Below are positions 36,241-48,095 of a stretch of 64,000 bases of DNA, in pieces. Source of the DNA: Gymnorhina tibicen (Eukaryota; Chordata; Aves; Passeriformes; Artamidae); assembly GCA_013399875.1 (NCBI GenBank), contig VXAZ01000607.1, forward strand, positions 870,945-934,944, given 5' to 3'. Position numbers and translations under genes: made by a program. Position 1 is the stretch's first letter. Every line of letters starts with the position of its first letter. The notes below the pieces were generated by a model. That model did no database searches. It saw only the letters and a program-made list of their open reading frames with translations, and was not told where the DNA came from.

Positions 36241-38820
36241 TGGGAAGTCCCCTACTGCTCCCTGTGTAGCATTTTATCTTAATAACATTTTATCTTGGAT
36301 GACAAGCCTGTATAATGTGGTTTAAAAGCCACGGCTACGCTGACACCAGAACAGGGGGAAGGAAAAAAGCTCTTTTCTCCCATCTAATACATTTGCTGAG
36401 GTCACAACTTGCGAACCTCTCGCTGTATCTCGCTCGCCAAGCTGGGAGCTGCTTTGTAGAGCAGCTCCGAGGCAGCGGCGGGAGCTCAGCCCTGCTCCTC
36501 CCTCCCGCTCAGGGTTCCGGCTATAAAGGCTCCAGCTCTCGCTTTCCTTTGCAGTTTTGGCTGGGGGAGGTCTGTTCTTCCCCCCCTGCTCCGTGCAGCG
36601 AGTGCTGGAGGCTTTGAAGGGGGAACTGCGAGGCTTTGCTGCAGCCCAAGGCTGGCGGGAGGCCGAATCCCGTGGAGCGACCTGCGTGTCCCACCTGCTC
36701 GGGGGGGCAGGTAAAGCCACCTGCACCGGCAGCACAGCCCTTGCACGGCCCAGGCTGCCTCCAGCAGGGCTACCCCACACCACACTGACCAACCCAGGGC
36801 CACCACGTGGATCACCGCTCCTGCAGCACCCAAATTTCCCGGGCGTGCTGTCCCCGCTGCTGCAGGCACCGCAGCGATGCTGCACAGCACGGCATCATTA
36901 GGGAGGCAGCAATTCTGGTCTAATTGCCAGTGGTTCACAGCAAACATGGCAGGCTCTGCCTGCTCGGAACAGAACCGTGGAATCACGCTGAAGACAAAGG
37001 ATGCCCAAAAGAAAGGCTAAAAGCAGACATTAAACCAGAGAGGGGACAGCGGCGCACAGCCAGGTTGACTCGGGGAGGGAGAAGACACTGACCCAGCAGT
37101 GAGGGTTAAGCTCTTCTTGTGAGAGCTAATTTAAGGTCAGGCAAATCCTGCTGACAGATTATTTTTCACCTAAAATGTTCAGATCGGTGGCTCAGCCACC
37201 GCAGCGCAGCAGGGCCTGGAGAGCAGCTGCAGGAGCTGCTGGAAGTGCCGTGGCCCAGGCTGGAGAACAGGACAGCCCCGTCCCTGCCCGGAGCAGGAGC
37301 AGACAGAGCCCTGCCCGCGCTGGGGTCCCCCTCACACCAACAGCAGCCAGAGCAGCCCGGCAGCCTTTGCCAAGACCCAGGCAAATCCCACCCCGTGCAG
37401 CCACGCTGGTGGTGCCCCAGGAGGGACGGGAGTCTCCCCCCAGCCCAGGCTGTCACTCTGTCACCTCTGCTTTGCTGTGACAGACAGACAAGCCCCAGCT
37501 CGCAGGACCATCAATTATTCACACGCACTATTTCTGAATATTGATGTTAAAAGCAAATTCCCGGCTTGCCCCTCGCCTGCATCTCCAAAGGGATTTTCAC
37601 GCCACAAGGACCCACGTTCCTGAGGAGCCGTTGGGGGGAGGGACACGTGGAGGGGCCTTCACTGCCACCAGCGAGGTCTGCTGGCATTGGGGCTGGGGTC
37701 TGCAGTTCAGGGCGGGGTAAGAAACCCCCGGGGTTGGGGAGCATCCCGTCCCGCTCCCGAGGGATTCAGCCCAGCTGAAGGAGCAGGGAGGAAGGCTCAG
37801 GGAATGAAAGGATGTGTCTGTCAGAGACAAAAGGAGCTTGCTCTCCCCCTCACTCGTTCACAAGAAAATATTTGTAAACAAACGCTTCCTGCTTGTGTTT
37901 ATCCAACTTTAAGAGACTTCAAATGGAAGCCTGCTCCCCACACTGTATCATTACCCTTCATTATTGCAATTTTCCAGCCTTTAGGTGGCTGGAGAAGGAA
38001 AACACGGGATAATGCACCACTCAGAAAGCTGCAGGAAGTTAAACTGGGAGAGAAGCAAGCCCAAGCAACCCAGTGACACCAGGCCCACGTGGTGGGCACT
38101 GGCCGTGCAGACCCAGCACAGTTCCTGCACCCGGGGCAGGAGAGGAAGAGCGCTGGATGGCCTTCCATCCAGGAGATGGAAGAGATTCCGGCCCTTTGTT
38201 CCAAGAAAGGACAGCAAAGCGTCACAACCACGGACACCCTGACTGGCCCAAAACACCAGGGATGCTCCAGCTGGATGTTTCTCCTGGAGCACCTCACCCA
38301 AGCCATGCCAGACCATCCTGACTCCTCCCTTGGCCTAAAGGTGCTCTGGTGATGGACTGAGTGTCCGTCACACACGGACAGCTGAGGTTCCACTGACTCA
38401 CTTGTCATCAGTCGGTGCTGGAACAACCAAAGGACGGCTGACAAATGCCCACAGCAAAGGAACACTCTTGAAACAGGGAAAGGCTCCAAAAAGAAAACTC
38501 ATTTGGAGATCATTGCCTTGATATCTCAGCATTTTTTACTTCACAATTCTGTTTTATATAGCCCTGTTTATTGCACTGATATCTCATCCTGCAGATTCAT
38601 CTCGGATCATCGTTAAGGTTCCTCCCCAGCTTGCAGAGATGCCTCTGCTTATTGTAAAACTCTATGTTGAAATTTCAGATTAATTAAAAGCTGTAAATTG
38701 CAAAGCCAGATGCGATAACTCACATCTTCACCCTTCCAAAACAACCCCACAAAACCAACCAAAAACCAGGAAAATGAGGGAAGTGTGAAAGTCTCTCGGT
38801 TTACAGCATGGCCTGTCCCC
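36241..38820. other. Intron 3, alternating AT islands and GC-rich sequence
   Basis: 36255-36420 is AT-rich (tagcattttatcttaataac, cattttatcttggatgac, gtataatgtggtttaaaagc); the motif cattttatctt occurs twice 21 bp apart. 36890-36950 (catcattagggaggcagcaa, ggtctaattgccagtgg) and 37120-37180, 37505-37560 (catcaattattcacacgc, ctgaatattgatgttaaaag) are CNE-like. 37850-38060 is mixed. 38490-38790 is AT-rich (ttgatatctcagcatttttt, gcactgatatctcatcctgc, cagattaattaaaagctg). No gene. Confidence 0.45.
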
Positions 38821-38929
38821 CGAGATGGGTTCAGCCCGAAGCCCACATCCTCGCTGTGACCCAGCCAGCGCTGCCACCGAGGGTCCCCAGAGCCACCCGG
38901 CACGTGGCAGGGAGTGACACGCAAACCCC

Positions 38930-39290
38930 CGCTGTCCCTTTCCCGGTGCCACCACGGTGCCACCCCGGCGAGGCCGCTCGGAGCGCAGGGAGAGGCGATG
39001 CCGGGGAGGGCGCGGTGCCGAAGGGCCCCCGGGCAGGAGGGGAGCCCCGCAGCCACCCCAAAATTCCACCCGACCGAGCTGCGCCGTCCCGGGAGCGGGG
39101 CCCGCCCCACCGCCCACGCAGCTGCGGCAGCGCGGAGCGGGGACAGACGCCATCCCCCCGCGGGCCGGGGACGCTGCTCCCCGTGCCCAAGGACATTCAC
39201 GCAGCCGTGACCACCATCTGCTCGCTGGCAGCACGGGCCAGCTCGGGCTCCAGCGCCGCGGCATCGCCTGAACGCAGGCACGGGGGTCAC
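38930..39290. promoter_or_regulatory. CpG-rich island inside intron 3
   Basis: High CpG density (ggcgaggccgctcggagcgc, gcgatgccggggagggcgcg, ccccccgcgggccggggacg). No transcription start or exon is recognised. Possible intragenic CpG island. Confidence 0.42.
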
Positions 39291-39946
39291 CCCCGGCTCC
39301 CGCCCTGCCAGCCCTGCTCCAAACGACACCGCCTTCCCGGCGCTCCACCCGCACCCCTAAAACCACCCTGAGAGGGGGAAGAGGAGCTGTTTCCTCCAAT
39401 TCCCCCCAGTGTCCAGCTGCCCACAGCTCTCCTGCAGGCTGGTTTGACTGGTGCTCCTCCCGCTGCCCTCATCCCACCGCTCCTGGGCGCTCCAGGAGCG
39501 GGGCAGGCAGCAACATCCCTCCCCTGCCGAGCTCCCACTCGCTGCAGATCTCTTAATGCGTTTCTTGGCCAAGGGTGAGGAGATTAAACACGCCGTAGAA
39601 GGCGAGCTGACACAAGCTGACAGACCTGAATCTTCTGCACATGCATAAGTGCCAGTCCTCATCACAAGGACGCTCATTTGCCAGCCTCATACCTATCACT
39701 TGGGCTGGGAGTCAATCTAAATAAAGCAAATTCACTTCTTCTGAGGGGGAGAGGGAGCCGCTGGGCTGTCATAAGGTTGAACTCAGCTGGCATCATTCTA
39801 AAGTGGAAGGTGCTGCAGGAGCAGAAAGCAGAGGGTTTCCAGCCTCCCAGGAGCGAGAGGAAGGGAGTTTTGCTTTGCTTGGAAGCAGCTGAGCCAGGAG
39901 AAACCATCAGCCCCAGGCCCACGGCTGTGAGGAGCTGGGCTGGGGA
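39291..39946. promoter_or_regulatory. DSCAML1: GC stretch followed by CNE-like island
   Basis: 39291-39530 is GC-rich, nothing seen. 39540-39800 contains tctcttaatgcgtttcttgg, gagattaaacacgccg, cacatgcataagtgcc, ctaaataaagcaaattcac and gctgtcataaggttgaactc. It is unique sequence and may be regulatory. Confidence 0.33.
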
Positions 39947-40095
39947 CTCACAGAGTCCCACGATCACTGAGGCTGGAAAAGCCCTCTGAGATCATCCTGT
40001 GCCTGATCCTTGTCACCCACTAAGTGCCACATCCAACCCTTCCTTGGACACCTCCAGGGATGGGGACTGCACCACCTCCCTGGGCAGCCCCGTCC
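39947..40095 (-). mobile_element. CR1 LINE fragment, minus orientation
   Basis: The plus strand reads cacagagtcccacgatcact, gaggctggaaaagccctctg, agatcatc, ggacacctccagggatgggg, cctccctgggcagcccc. This is the reverse complement of a CR1 tail. It stands about 120 bp from the next CR1 piece, and the two could be separate insertions. Confidence 0.87.
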
Positions 40096-40214
40096 ACGTG
40101 CCAGAGGTGAGACAGGAGCAAAGCCTGGCACGTGGCTGACTCCTCCTGCTCACCTGAGCCAGCCCTGCCAGGACAGCAAATTTCACCTTGTTCCACTCTG
40201 ACACAGAGCCCAGC

Positions 40215-40348
40215 CAGCCCCAGAGACTCACAGACTGGCTTGGGTTGGAAGGGGCCTTGAAAATCATCCAGTTCCACCTCCTGCCATGGGCAGGGACACC
40301 TTCCACTAGACCAGGTTGCTCCAAGCCCCATCCAACACTTCCAGGGAA
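40215..40348 (-). mobile_element. CR1 LINE fragment, minus orientation
   Basis: The plus strand reads agactcacagactggcttgg, gttggaaggggccttgaaaa, tcatccagttccacctcctg, gggcagggacaccttccact, gttgctccaagccccatcc. A short 5'-truncated CR1 tail. Confidence 0.88.
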
Positions 40349-40379
40349 AGAGGATCCACAACTTCTATCCCTCTCCTTC

Positions 40380-40960
40380 TCTCCTACCCTCCAGCGCTTG
40401 GTTGCAAGGATTAAGACTCATTTCCAATGAAGTTTTCATTATTTTCTGCTCTCCTTCTTTATTCCCCAACTCATTTGCATTACAAAAAAATTAAACAAAA
40501 GCTGCTTTTTTGAATCTCCACTCATTACTCCCATTACATTTGTTAACATCATTATCTTCAGCTGAAGATGGCAACTATTATCAAATGTTGCAGAGCTGCT
40601 GCAGACCTCTTGCTATATTACTCCGGAAAATTGCTTTAATGCTTATGCTTTTAGTGGTTTGAAAAAACCAGCTGTAGCATTAGAAGCCATAAAGAAGATA
40701 AAAAAGTGCATCATTCAATAATATGTGCGTTTTTTCCCCCTTTACACTGAAATATAAATACACGGAGGTAATGCAAGATGCAAAAGCTCTTCCTCCTCTT
40801 CAGTGATCCAGCACAGACCCTCTGATCTGACCCTCACTGTCTCACTCTCCAACTCTTTTCTTCAAGAAAAGCTATTACAAGAAAGCTGGGATCAAAAGGA
40901 AATCGTTCTAAAGACAAAATAGTTCAAATTTTCCAGATTTTGGCAAAATATTTCTGAAAA
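40380..40960. promoter_or_regulatory. DSCAML1: Strongly AT-rich candidate enhancer/CNE
   Basis: A continuous AT-rich block with cattacaaaaaaattaaac, cattactcccattacatttg, gttaacatcattatcttcag, gatggcaactattatcaaatg, gctttaatgcttatgctttt and cattcaataatatgtgcg. No repeat signature. It is comparable in appearance to the block at 14.4-15.06 kb. Confidence 0.4.
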
Positions 40961-41354
40961 AGGAGAAAGGCCCAGGGCATGGGTGCTGAATCCCTGGATT
41001 TACTATGGAAGGAAAGCCCCAAGGGACAGGCTGAGGTGGCCCTGGCAGAGGGGAGGTGGTGAGGAGGGGTCTAATGACAGGGATACGTCTCAGGGTCCCA
41101 CTGCCTCCCACTTCCAACTGGAAACCCACACGGAGAACCCTTGGAGCACTGGTAACACCTCTGCTCAGCTGGCTCGGCTCGCTGGGAGGGTGTCTGGACC
41201 AAGAAAAGAGGATCAAAAAGAACGAGCTAAACACAAGTGTGCGGAAGCTGGAGAGGCAAGGCTTGGCAGGGCAGAACGGAACTGGGGCTGGGGCTTCCAA
41301 ATGTCCCTTCCAAGGAAATGATGTGTGTCCAGGGTCACCAGGAAAACAAAACAG
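40961..41354. other. Intron 3, possibly CR1-derived, otherwise nothing
   Basis: GC-rich sequence just left of a CR1 fragment. It could include more diverged CR1 body sequence, but I cannot recognise it with confidence. Confidence 0.4.
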
Positions 41355-41510
41355 ACAGAAGAAATCCTCCCCTGTGAGGGGGCTGAGGCCCTGGCACAGG
41401 GTGCCCAGAGCAGCTGTGGCTGCCCCATCCCTGGAAGTGTCCAAGGCCAGGCTGGACGGGGCTGGGAGCACCTTGGGACAGTGGAAGGTGTCCCTGTGGA
41501 CTGTGCTGCC
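41355..41510 (+). mobile_element. CR1 LINE fragment, plus orientation
   Basis: Sequence agaaatcctcccctgtgagg, ggctgaggccctggcacagg, gtgcccagagcagctgtggc, tgccccatccctggaagtgt, ccaaggccaggctggacggg, agtggaaggtgtccctg. Truncated at both ends; the typical attctatgattc tail is missing. Confidence 0.9.
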
Positions 41511-44189
41511 CCTCACCCAGGCCATTCCAGCTCTGAGGATGTGACAGCACAGCTCAGGAGCTGGGACCATGCACAAATCCCACTCCAGCATGGCCAGAGC
41601 TGATTTACAGCAGCTGCAGGAGAGGTCAGGGTTTGATAGGCTTTCATCGATCAGTTAATTAAACCCAGGCAAAACAAACATAATGAACGCAAAAATTTAC
41701 AGCCTCTGCCGTGGGTTCAGGTGCAGCTGGAGCTCAACCCACCCATCTTCTCTCCTAACAAGCCAGGGCAGGCTGGGCTTTTGAGGGAGATCTGGACACC
41801 CTCTGGAACGGGCAGGATGCGCTGCACTCCTACCTGCAGCACAAATAATGGTTCTAACAAGAGCCAACTGCCAAAACTGAGGCAGCACGGAGGTGCCAAA
41901 CCCTGCCAGGAAGGAGCCCAGAGCGCGTCTGTCCCCCAGCACAGGCCCTGGCACGCTCGCAGGGCGGCACGTGAAGCGTGACACCACAATGACCTGCTTT
42001 AACCACGCGCCGATGCAAAACTCACCCAGCCCCTGCTGCAAGTTCACGCTTGGTCACACAGCCCACGAGACCCACACAAAGAGATTTAAATTATCGCTTT
42101 GTTTTCCATCAGGCTTTTGGTGTTGATTTAAGCTGCCCAAACAAATAATTACGGTCTTATCTCCATCACGCAGCAGCATTAGCCACAATTCATCATTTTT
42201 AGCTTGTTTCGGGCATTGTGTATATATGGATAAATAAAGAAGGAACTCAGCCATTCCCATTTCATAGGACCTGGCATTGCAAGATGGGCATTTGGTTAAA
42301 TCTGCTCTTGACTAGAACAAAAGTGTAATCTCCAAAGAACTCTGCAGGAAGGAGAAACACGTGTGTGTTTTTAACAGCTTCGGGAAACGAGACCATCACA
42401 TCTGCAGAGCTGAGGTGCAGAAACGATGCTCAGCGGGGGCACACAGGGATGTGGGTCCATACCCTTCCCTTCCCCGGCCTCAGGCAGAAGATCCCCCACC
42501 AGATTTCCAGCAGTGGTTATGCAGCTGCAAACTGGAGCCGGAGCCCTCGGCACCCAGAGCACTGGAAGAGCCAAAACCTGGCTCACCCGGAGAGCCGGGC
42601 CGGAGTTAACTATAACTCACAGGCAATCCCCAGATAAGACACGACAGGTTATGGCAGAGCTCTGCCAAGAAAGATCACGGAGATGATTATGAAGTTAATT
42701 CTTGACACCGCCGGGCGCGTGTTGTACATCCACCGTACGCAATAGCCATAGCTCCTGTTTAAACACCGGGACGTGCCAGGATGTCGGATCGATTATACAA
42801 CAGCGAGCGCAGGGAGCAGTGCTAAGCACATGGAAGCGGTCCAAGGTGCAGAAAGAGTTCACCTGGGGAAGGCAGCAATCACCTCCCTGGGAGGAGCTGT
42901 TGAACCCCAACCGGCAGGGGGAAAACCCACCCGGGCACCCACAGGCGGGCACCTGATCGCCAGCCCTCGCCCAGGGGGTGCTCCCCAAGGCCTCCCGCTT
43001 GCGAGCGCTCGCACCGCGGCACAGCTTTGCTCCCGGGATCCGTACGAGTGTGAAACAAGCTGCAGAAACATCAGCGCTCCTCCGCGCCCGGGAGGCGGCT
43101 GTGAAACCGCAGCGCCAAGCGGGGCTGCGGCGCCGGGCTCCGGCACCCCGGGCTCACGGGGCCGGGCTGCGAGGCACAGGGACGTGAAGTGACACACGAG
43201 GGGCAGCTCCAGCGCTGGCCCCGGCTCCTGCTGCCTGCAGCACGCCGCTGCTCCCCGCTGCAAAGGCTGGGCTTGTGGGGAGAAGCGGCTACGAGCGATC
43301 AGTCGGGGGCTGAAGCGGGGTCTGGGGAACGCAAAGCCACGACCAGCACGGAGTTTTCATCTCGGCCACCACCAAAACTCCCCAGGGATGGGGAAACACA
43401 GACCTGTCCTTCCCCTTACTCCTCAGGGACACATCCCAAGCTTCCCCTGGACCAGCACGGGGATGATCTCTGTGCCTGCACCACCATTTGCTTCCCCAGC
43501 CCCGTGACAGCATTTACAGCCCTCCACAGTGCCAAGCTCCAAGCATCAGGCTGGCTTGGGCAAGAGAAACCTCTTCTCCTCAAGCCGAGTCTGCCTGTGA
43601 AGGGTACCCCTCACTAGGGATGCCTGGCACGGAGGGAAGAGCGGGCACGGGGAGGATGGGGAGGGGCGACAGCACTCAAGCGAAGAGGACCCAGCTGGTT
43701 GTGACATGCTCAGCCACGAAAAATTATAGTTTTAAAGCCGCTTTCAGTGGAAAGACCCAGAACAGGCAACGGAGGCTCTGGAAAGGAATATTAAACACTG
43801 CAGAAATAAAAGGTATTGCTCAAGAGAAAACATAACAAGGCTGAAACCCAGCGTGGTGCAGCCTTCAGATGAAATGGAGATGAGCTGCGAATGAATTGCT
43901 CCCTCTTAAGGGAATTTCTGGCTTTTTAAGGAGGGAGGGCACACCCGTCCTTCCCGGCGTCGCCGGAGGGTGAGGGCGGGGTGGGGTCCAGGGATGCCCC
44001 CCAGGGCATGCGGACGCTCCCTGCCTGGCCATGCCAGGGAATACCGCTCCCACTGGGCCCTGCCATCCTCCCCATCACCGGGAGAGCCAGCCGGGCACCG
44101 TCCCACCCTGGGGAGGGTCTGCATGCAAAAAACCAGAGACCAGGGGTCCGGGCAGAGCCTGGAGCCCCTGGAGCATAGCCAGGGGAGGG
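41511..44189. other. Intron 3, AT island at 42 kb and CpG-rich patch at 43 kb
   Basis: 41640-41700 (gatcagttaattaaacccagg) and 42060-42390 (gatttaaattatcgctttg, acaaataattacggtcttat, gtatatatggataaataaag) are CNE-like. 42595-42790 is mixed (gagttaactataactcacag). 42990-43170 is CpG-rich. 43170-43690 and 43920-44189 are GC-rich, nothing seen. 43700-43840 is AT-richer. No gene. Confidence 0.45.
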
Positions 44190-44345
44190 TGGTCCCAGCC
44201 CCAAGGCTGCCAGAGCTCCAGGAGCGTTTGGACAACGCTCCCAGGCGCAGGGTGGGATTGTTGGGGTGTCTGTGCAGGACCAGGACTTGGATGGTCCTTG
44301 TGGGTCCCTTCCAAACCAGAATATTCCACAATTCTGTGATCCGCT
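44190..44345 (+). mobile_element. CR1 LINE fragment, plus orientation
   Basis: A CR1 tail of another subtype: ccagagctccaggagcgttt, ggacttggatggtccttgtg, ggtcccttccaaaccagaat, attccacaattctgtgatcc. The preceding bases may belong to the same element but are less certain. Confidence 0.82.
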
Positions 44346-46156
44346 GCCAATCCCCCAGCCCTGCACAGGTCCTGCCATACTCAGCCTCTCCACGTGCCCC
44401 ATTTCCTGATGACATGTTACACGAGAATCTCAGTTTCCAGTTAAAAATAACACCAGTTTCTAACCCTCGAAGGTGCAGAGAAACGTGACCTCTAAAAATC
44501 CCGAAACTGAAAGGCAAAGCAAATGAGTCCCAAATTTGTCTACGCTATAAACGTCAATTTCTTTTTGAAAGAAATGAATGTTTTTGATGAATGTTTTCTT
44601 GAATGCCTGCTTTTGGCAGTGCTGCCATCTGTGAAAAATCTCTGCCACGCTCGCTATTAAGATTTCATTTCCAAGAAGAGCTCATAGCCGCTTTAATAAA
44701 TGGTTAAAAGGTTGTCGGGGTCCAAAGGGCCAGCAGCTTGTTTACCACAAGTGGCTTCTGTCACCAAGCAAAGCACCTTTGACTGATAAGCTCAGAGCCC
44801 GCCAGGCCACATGCAGCTTCCTCCCAGCCCTCAACGAGCCGCACTTTGAGAAGCACTTTAGCAATGTCGGGCACTTAGGAACCTAATCCCTATCGACTCT
44901 GAATGAGATTTACAGTCCTGAATGGCCAGCTCGCTTCGGAGAGCTCCCTGGGTCACGCCGAGCCTTGCAGAGGTTTCACCCCACATCCTCCAGCCGTGGA
45001 TTGGCCTTTTAACACCACTCATTAACAAAAAGCGCAAACCCGCACCCCAGCGAGCCCCCAGGGCGGGCTCTGAGCAGCACCAAAATCCTTCAGAAGGGGC
45101 TGAGGGCACATCCAGCAGCCCCAGCGCGGGCTCTGCCCACCAGCCTGGCACTGGGGAAGCCCTGCAGACACCGGACCCGGAGCAGCCCACCCCTCTTTGG
45201 GGCTGCAGACCCCACGGTCTGTGGTGCATCCGTGTCACAGCAAAGGGCAGGGGCCCGAGGAGCCTTCCCTGAGCGTGTCAGCACCAGGGCTCCACGGCTT
45301 ATGAAATGGAGTCCTGAAATGGCTGGTGTATTTGTAGATCCTCTGCGTGACTGAATCAAGAGGAACAATAAGATCTTTTTCCAGATTCGGCAAACATCAG
45401 TATAATAAAAAAAATTAATTATATGCTTGAACACATGCACCAGAGCAATGCCCTGTATTTTCTCCTAATTGTTCTCCAAGCCTCGCAGAGCCACATTTAA
45501 ATAAAAATGAAGCAGTTATTTAAACCGCAATTAAAGATGGAGCAATTTATTTTTAAACTTGAACTATCGTCAGCAGAGCGGGAGGGGAGGAAGGGGGGCT
45601 GCACCGGGACCCCTGGTGCCACGCAGGGCAGATGCCACCGGCCGCTGGAGCCACACTGCTCCAAGAAGGAAGGCAAAGGCACAGAGCAGAGACTTCCAGC
45701 AGCCCCACAAAGGGGTGCTGGCTGCTTCCTCCCCATCCCACAGCTTCTCCTCACTGGCACAGACCGCAGCAGCCCACCCCTGTCACACGAAGGGAGAGGA
45801 TTTAGGTTGTACCCCTTGGGAAGGCTTAGCCCTGGCTCCACAGCCGGGATCAGCTCCTCCCCACCCAATGGGCGGGATGTTTTGGGAGGCATCTGCACCA
45901 CCGGGCTCCCTTCCTTCCAACCAGGGGCTCGTTTCCTTCCAACCAGTTGCCCGTCACCACAAGCCCAGGTTCTCCCCCCAAAAACCGGCCCTGGGAAGCC
46001 CACCCAGGGGAGTCAGCCCTGCCTGCCCCAGAGAGGTGACCACCGGCCAGCAATCCCGTGCCCGGAGCAGGGAGCACCCTCGACAGCAAGAGGCGGCTGG
46101 GAGGGGGCTGGGGAGGGAGGGAGGAAGAGCAGCAACCACAACAAAAACCCACCCTC
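44346..46156. other. Intron 3, AT islands at 44.4-44.94 and 45.3-45.56 kb, then GC-rich
   Basis: 44400-44720 is AT-rich (cagttaaaaataacaccag, ctataaacgtcaatttct, gctattaagatttcatttcc, gctttaataaatggttaaaa). 44870-44920 has cacttaggaacctaatcc. 45330-45560 includes aataaaaaaaattaattatatgc, cctaattgttctccaagc and ccgcaattaaagatggagc. 45561-46156 is GC-rich, with a small ccttccaaccag duplication near 45911-45945. No gene. Confidence 0.45.
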
Positions 46157-46228
46157 TCTTTTCATAAGACAGCAGNNNNNNNNNNNNNNNNNNNNNNNNN
46201 NNNNNNNNNTCTTTTCATAAGACAGCAG
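46157..46228. other. Assembly gap (34 N) flanked by a 19-bp direct repeat
   Basis: N occupies 46176-46209. The 19 bases tcttttcataagacagcag occur immediately before the gap (46157-46175) and immediately after it (46210-46228). The simplest reading is that two contig ends overlap and the gap is false, duplicating 19 bases. Open frames that cross the gap are meaningless. Confidence 0.93.
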
Positions 46229-46839
46229 AATTTATCAGCCTGCAGCCCTTCACATCTGTCTCCTCATACAAAATGAAAGAGGCTTTGAAAAACAGAGGAG
46301 ATGAAATAAAGCCGTCTGTGTGAGGAAGCTGGCATCTCTGCCACTGTCACTGTCACCACGGCAGGAATAATGACCGTGATTGTTTCTGCATCTGGGGATG
46401 TGCGCGGGTGCACGGGGAGGAGGGGGGGGAAGATGCACACCCACACCACCCCCACCCCCTGTCCACGAGCCCCCAGCCCCGTTTGGGATGGGCCGGCCAG
46501 GCACAGGCCACCCTCCCGGTGGCACAAGATGTGGTGACTTCAGCTGTGCTGCAGCTCCTCTCCCTCCCAGCCCGGCGCAGGCCCCAGGGGCAGGTGGCTC
46601 AGGCTCACACAAACATGTGGTTTGGGAAGAGGTTTGACCTGCACAGCTCTCACATCGCTTGGCTTTGCTGTAGCAATTACTGCCCGGGCAGGCTCTGCTC
46701 CTGGGGGACACCTGGGGCTCAGGACAGAGCCGGCAGCGGCTTCTCTCCGCTAGATGACATTTAAATAGAGGCATAAAAGGACAAAGATTGGGGCTGGGGG
46801 GAGAACCCGAACGTGCCAGCAAACCCATTTCTCAGAGCT
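46229..46839. other. Intron 3, nothing strong recognised
   Basis: 46229-46390 is mixed with aagaggctttgaaaaacaga and ggaataatgaccgtgattg; the rest is GC-rich. 46750-46790 (gacatttaaatagaggcat) is a small AT patch. No gene. Confidence 0.5.
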
Positions 46840-46955
46840 GGCTTTGGCATTGTGTTGGGATGATTCTCAGGGCTGCCCTGTGCAGAGCCACGAGCTGGAC
46901 TTCGCTGGGTCCCTTCCAATTCCGGATATTCTACGTTTCTATTCTGTTCTAGGAT
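46840..46955 (+). mobile_element. CR1 LINE fragment, plus orientation
   Basis: Short CR1 tail: gtgttgggatgattctcagg, agagccacgagctggacttc, gctgggtcccttccaattcc, ggatattctacgtttctatt. 5'-truncated, non-coding. Confidence 0.8.
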
Positions 46956-47924
46956 TTTCAAGCAGACTTTGGAGCATTCCAAGCCCATCAGGCTGGTAGC
47001 AGCCTGCAGAGCACTCCAGGCAGAGGGGTCACTCCCAGGAACCCCTCAGGCAAGGTGGGCCATGGCTGACCATGGGTTGCACACCCATACAGAGCCCCCC
47101 AGCTCCCCGTGCCCAGCACCCACATTGTCCTGCCCAGCGCACAGAGTGCTGATCACAGCCTCAGCCCGAGCTGCTCCAGTGCCTTACAGAAACTCCCATC
47201 CCAGAGGAGTTCAGGTCTCTGCCAGCAGGAAGGTTTTTAAGAGGCACAGAAGCATTAGAATTTAGCGAGTGCCCTGTGAACAGGGAGACAAGACCACGGC
47301 CCCTGTGATCCAGCAAGGACCCGGATGCTCCAGGCTCGGTTCCGCGGGCGGGCAGGAGGGTGCTGGGTTCAGCAAGGTGCACGAGGCACGTGTAGCACCA
47401 GGTTTCATTACAGAGCTCAGCTCCACTGCGAGCTGTGCCCCGCAACCTTCTCTGGGGGCTGGTGCTCAGCACAGAATCCTCTCACAGGGATGTGCGGCGC
47501 ATGCTCCAAAAGTCTCCGAGCGACTCCAGGGAAGCCCAGACACCTCTAAGGTTCATCAGCCCCAACTCCCTCCTGCCCAGGTCACTCCCCTTCTCCCCAT
47601 GCCACCAGTGGGGTGCTCCAGGGGACTTCCCTCTTGTCCCCAGTTTCCTGGCCATTGCCTGAGAAACCTCAGCGTGCCACTCAGCGTGACTGGAAGGACG
47701 CAGAGTCACCCTGGGGCTCGGGAGAGCCAGCAGACCCTTCCTCCATGCACCTCCTCCGGCTGACCTCTTCCTCCTGCTCTCTGCACTCCAGGAAGAGATT
47801 TACATCCCACCTGCCTCCCGTGGGATCTCCAGACCCTCAGGCATCCATCCCACCCTCTACTTGCCATTCATCCCTTCCCTACGGCCCAGCTGCTCCTCAG
47901 GGTGCCTGGAGAGTCACTAAAGGA
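46956..47924. other. GC-rich intron 3, nothing recognised
   Basis: A gap of about 1 kb between two CR1 fragments, with no repeat, gene or AT island recognised. Confidence 0.55.
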
Positions 47925-48095
47925 CGGCCCTGGCACAGGGTGCCCAGAGCAGCTGTGGCTGCCCCAGCCCCAGAACTGTCCAAGGCCAGGCTGGAGCCAC
48001 CCGGGATAGTGGAAGGTGTCCTGCTCATGGCAGGGGTGGGATGAGATGGTCTGAGGTCACTTCCAGCCCAAACCATCCCACGGTTCTGGGATCCC
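47925..48095 (+). mobile_element. CR1 LINE fragment, plus orientation
   Basis: Sequence cggccctggcacagggtgcc, cagagcagctgtggctgccc, actgtccaaggccaggctgg, gatagtggaaggtgtcctgc, gggatgagatggtctgaggt, cacttccagcccaaaccatc. A deletion near 47995 relative to the copy at 41.4 kb shortens the middle. Confidence 0.9.

Noticed and set aside
36515..36560. TATA-like ctataaaggc followed by a pyrimidine tract and cag as a plus-strand promoter and acceptor
   Set aside because: The motifs are short and likely chance. No exon with a recognisable product follows.
45507..46276. Frames running through the N gap
   Set aside because: They contain unknown residues and cross a probable false join.
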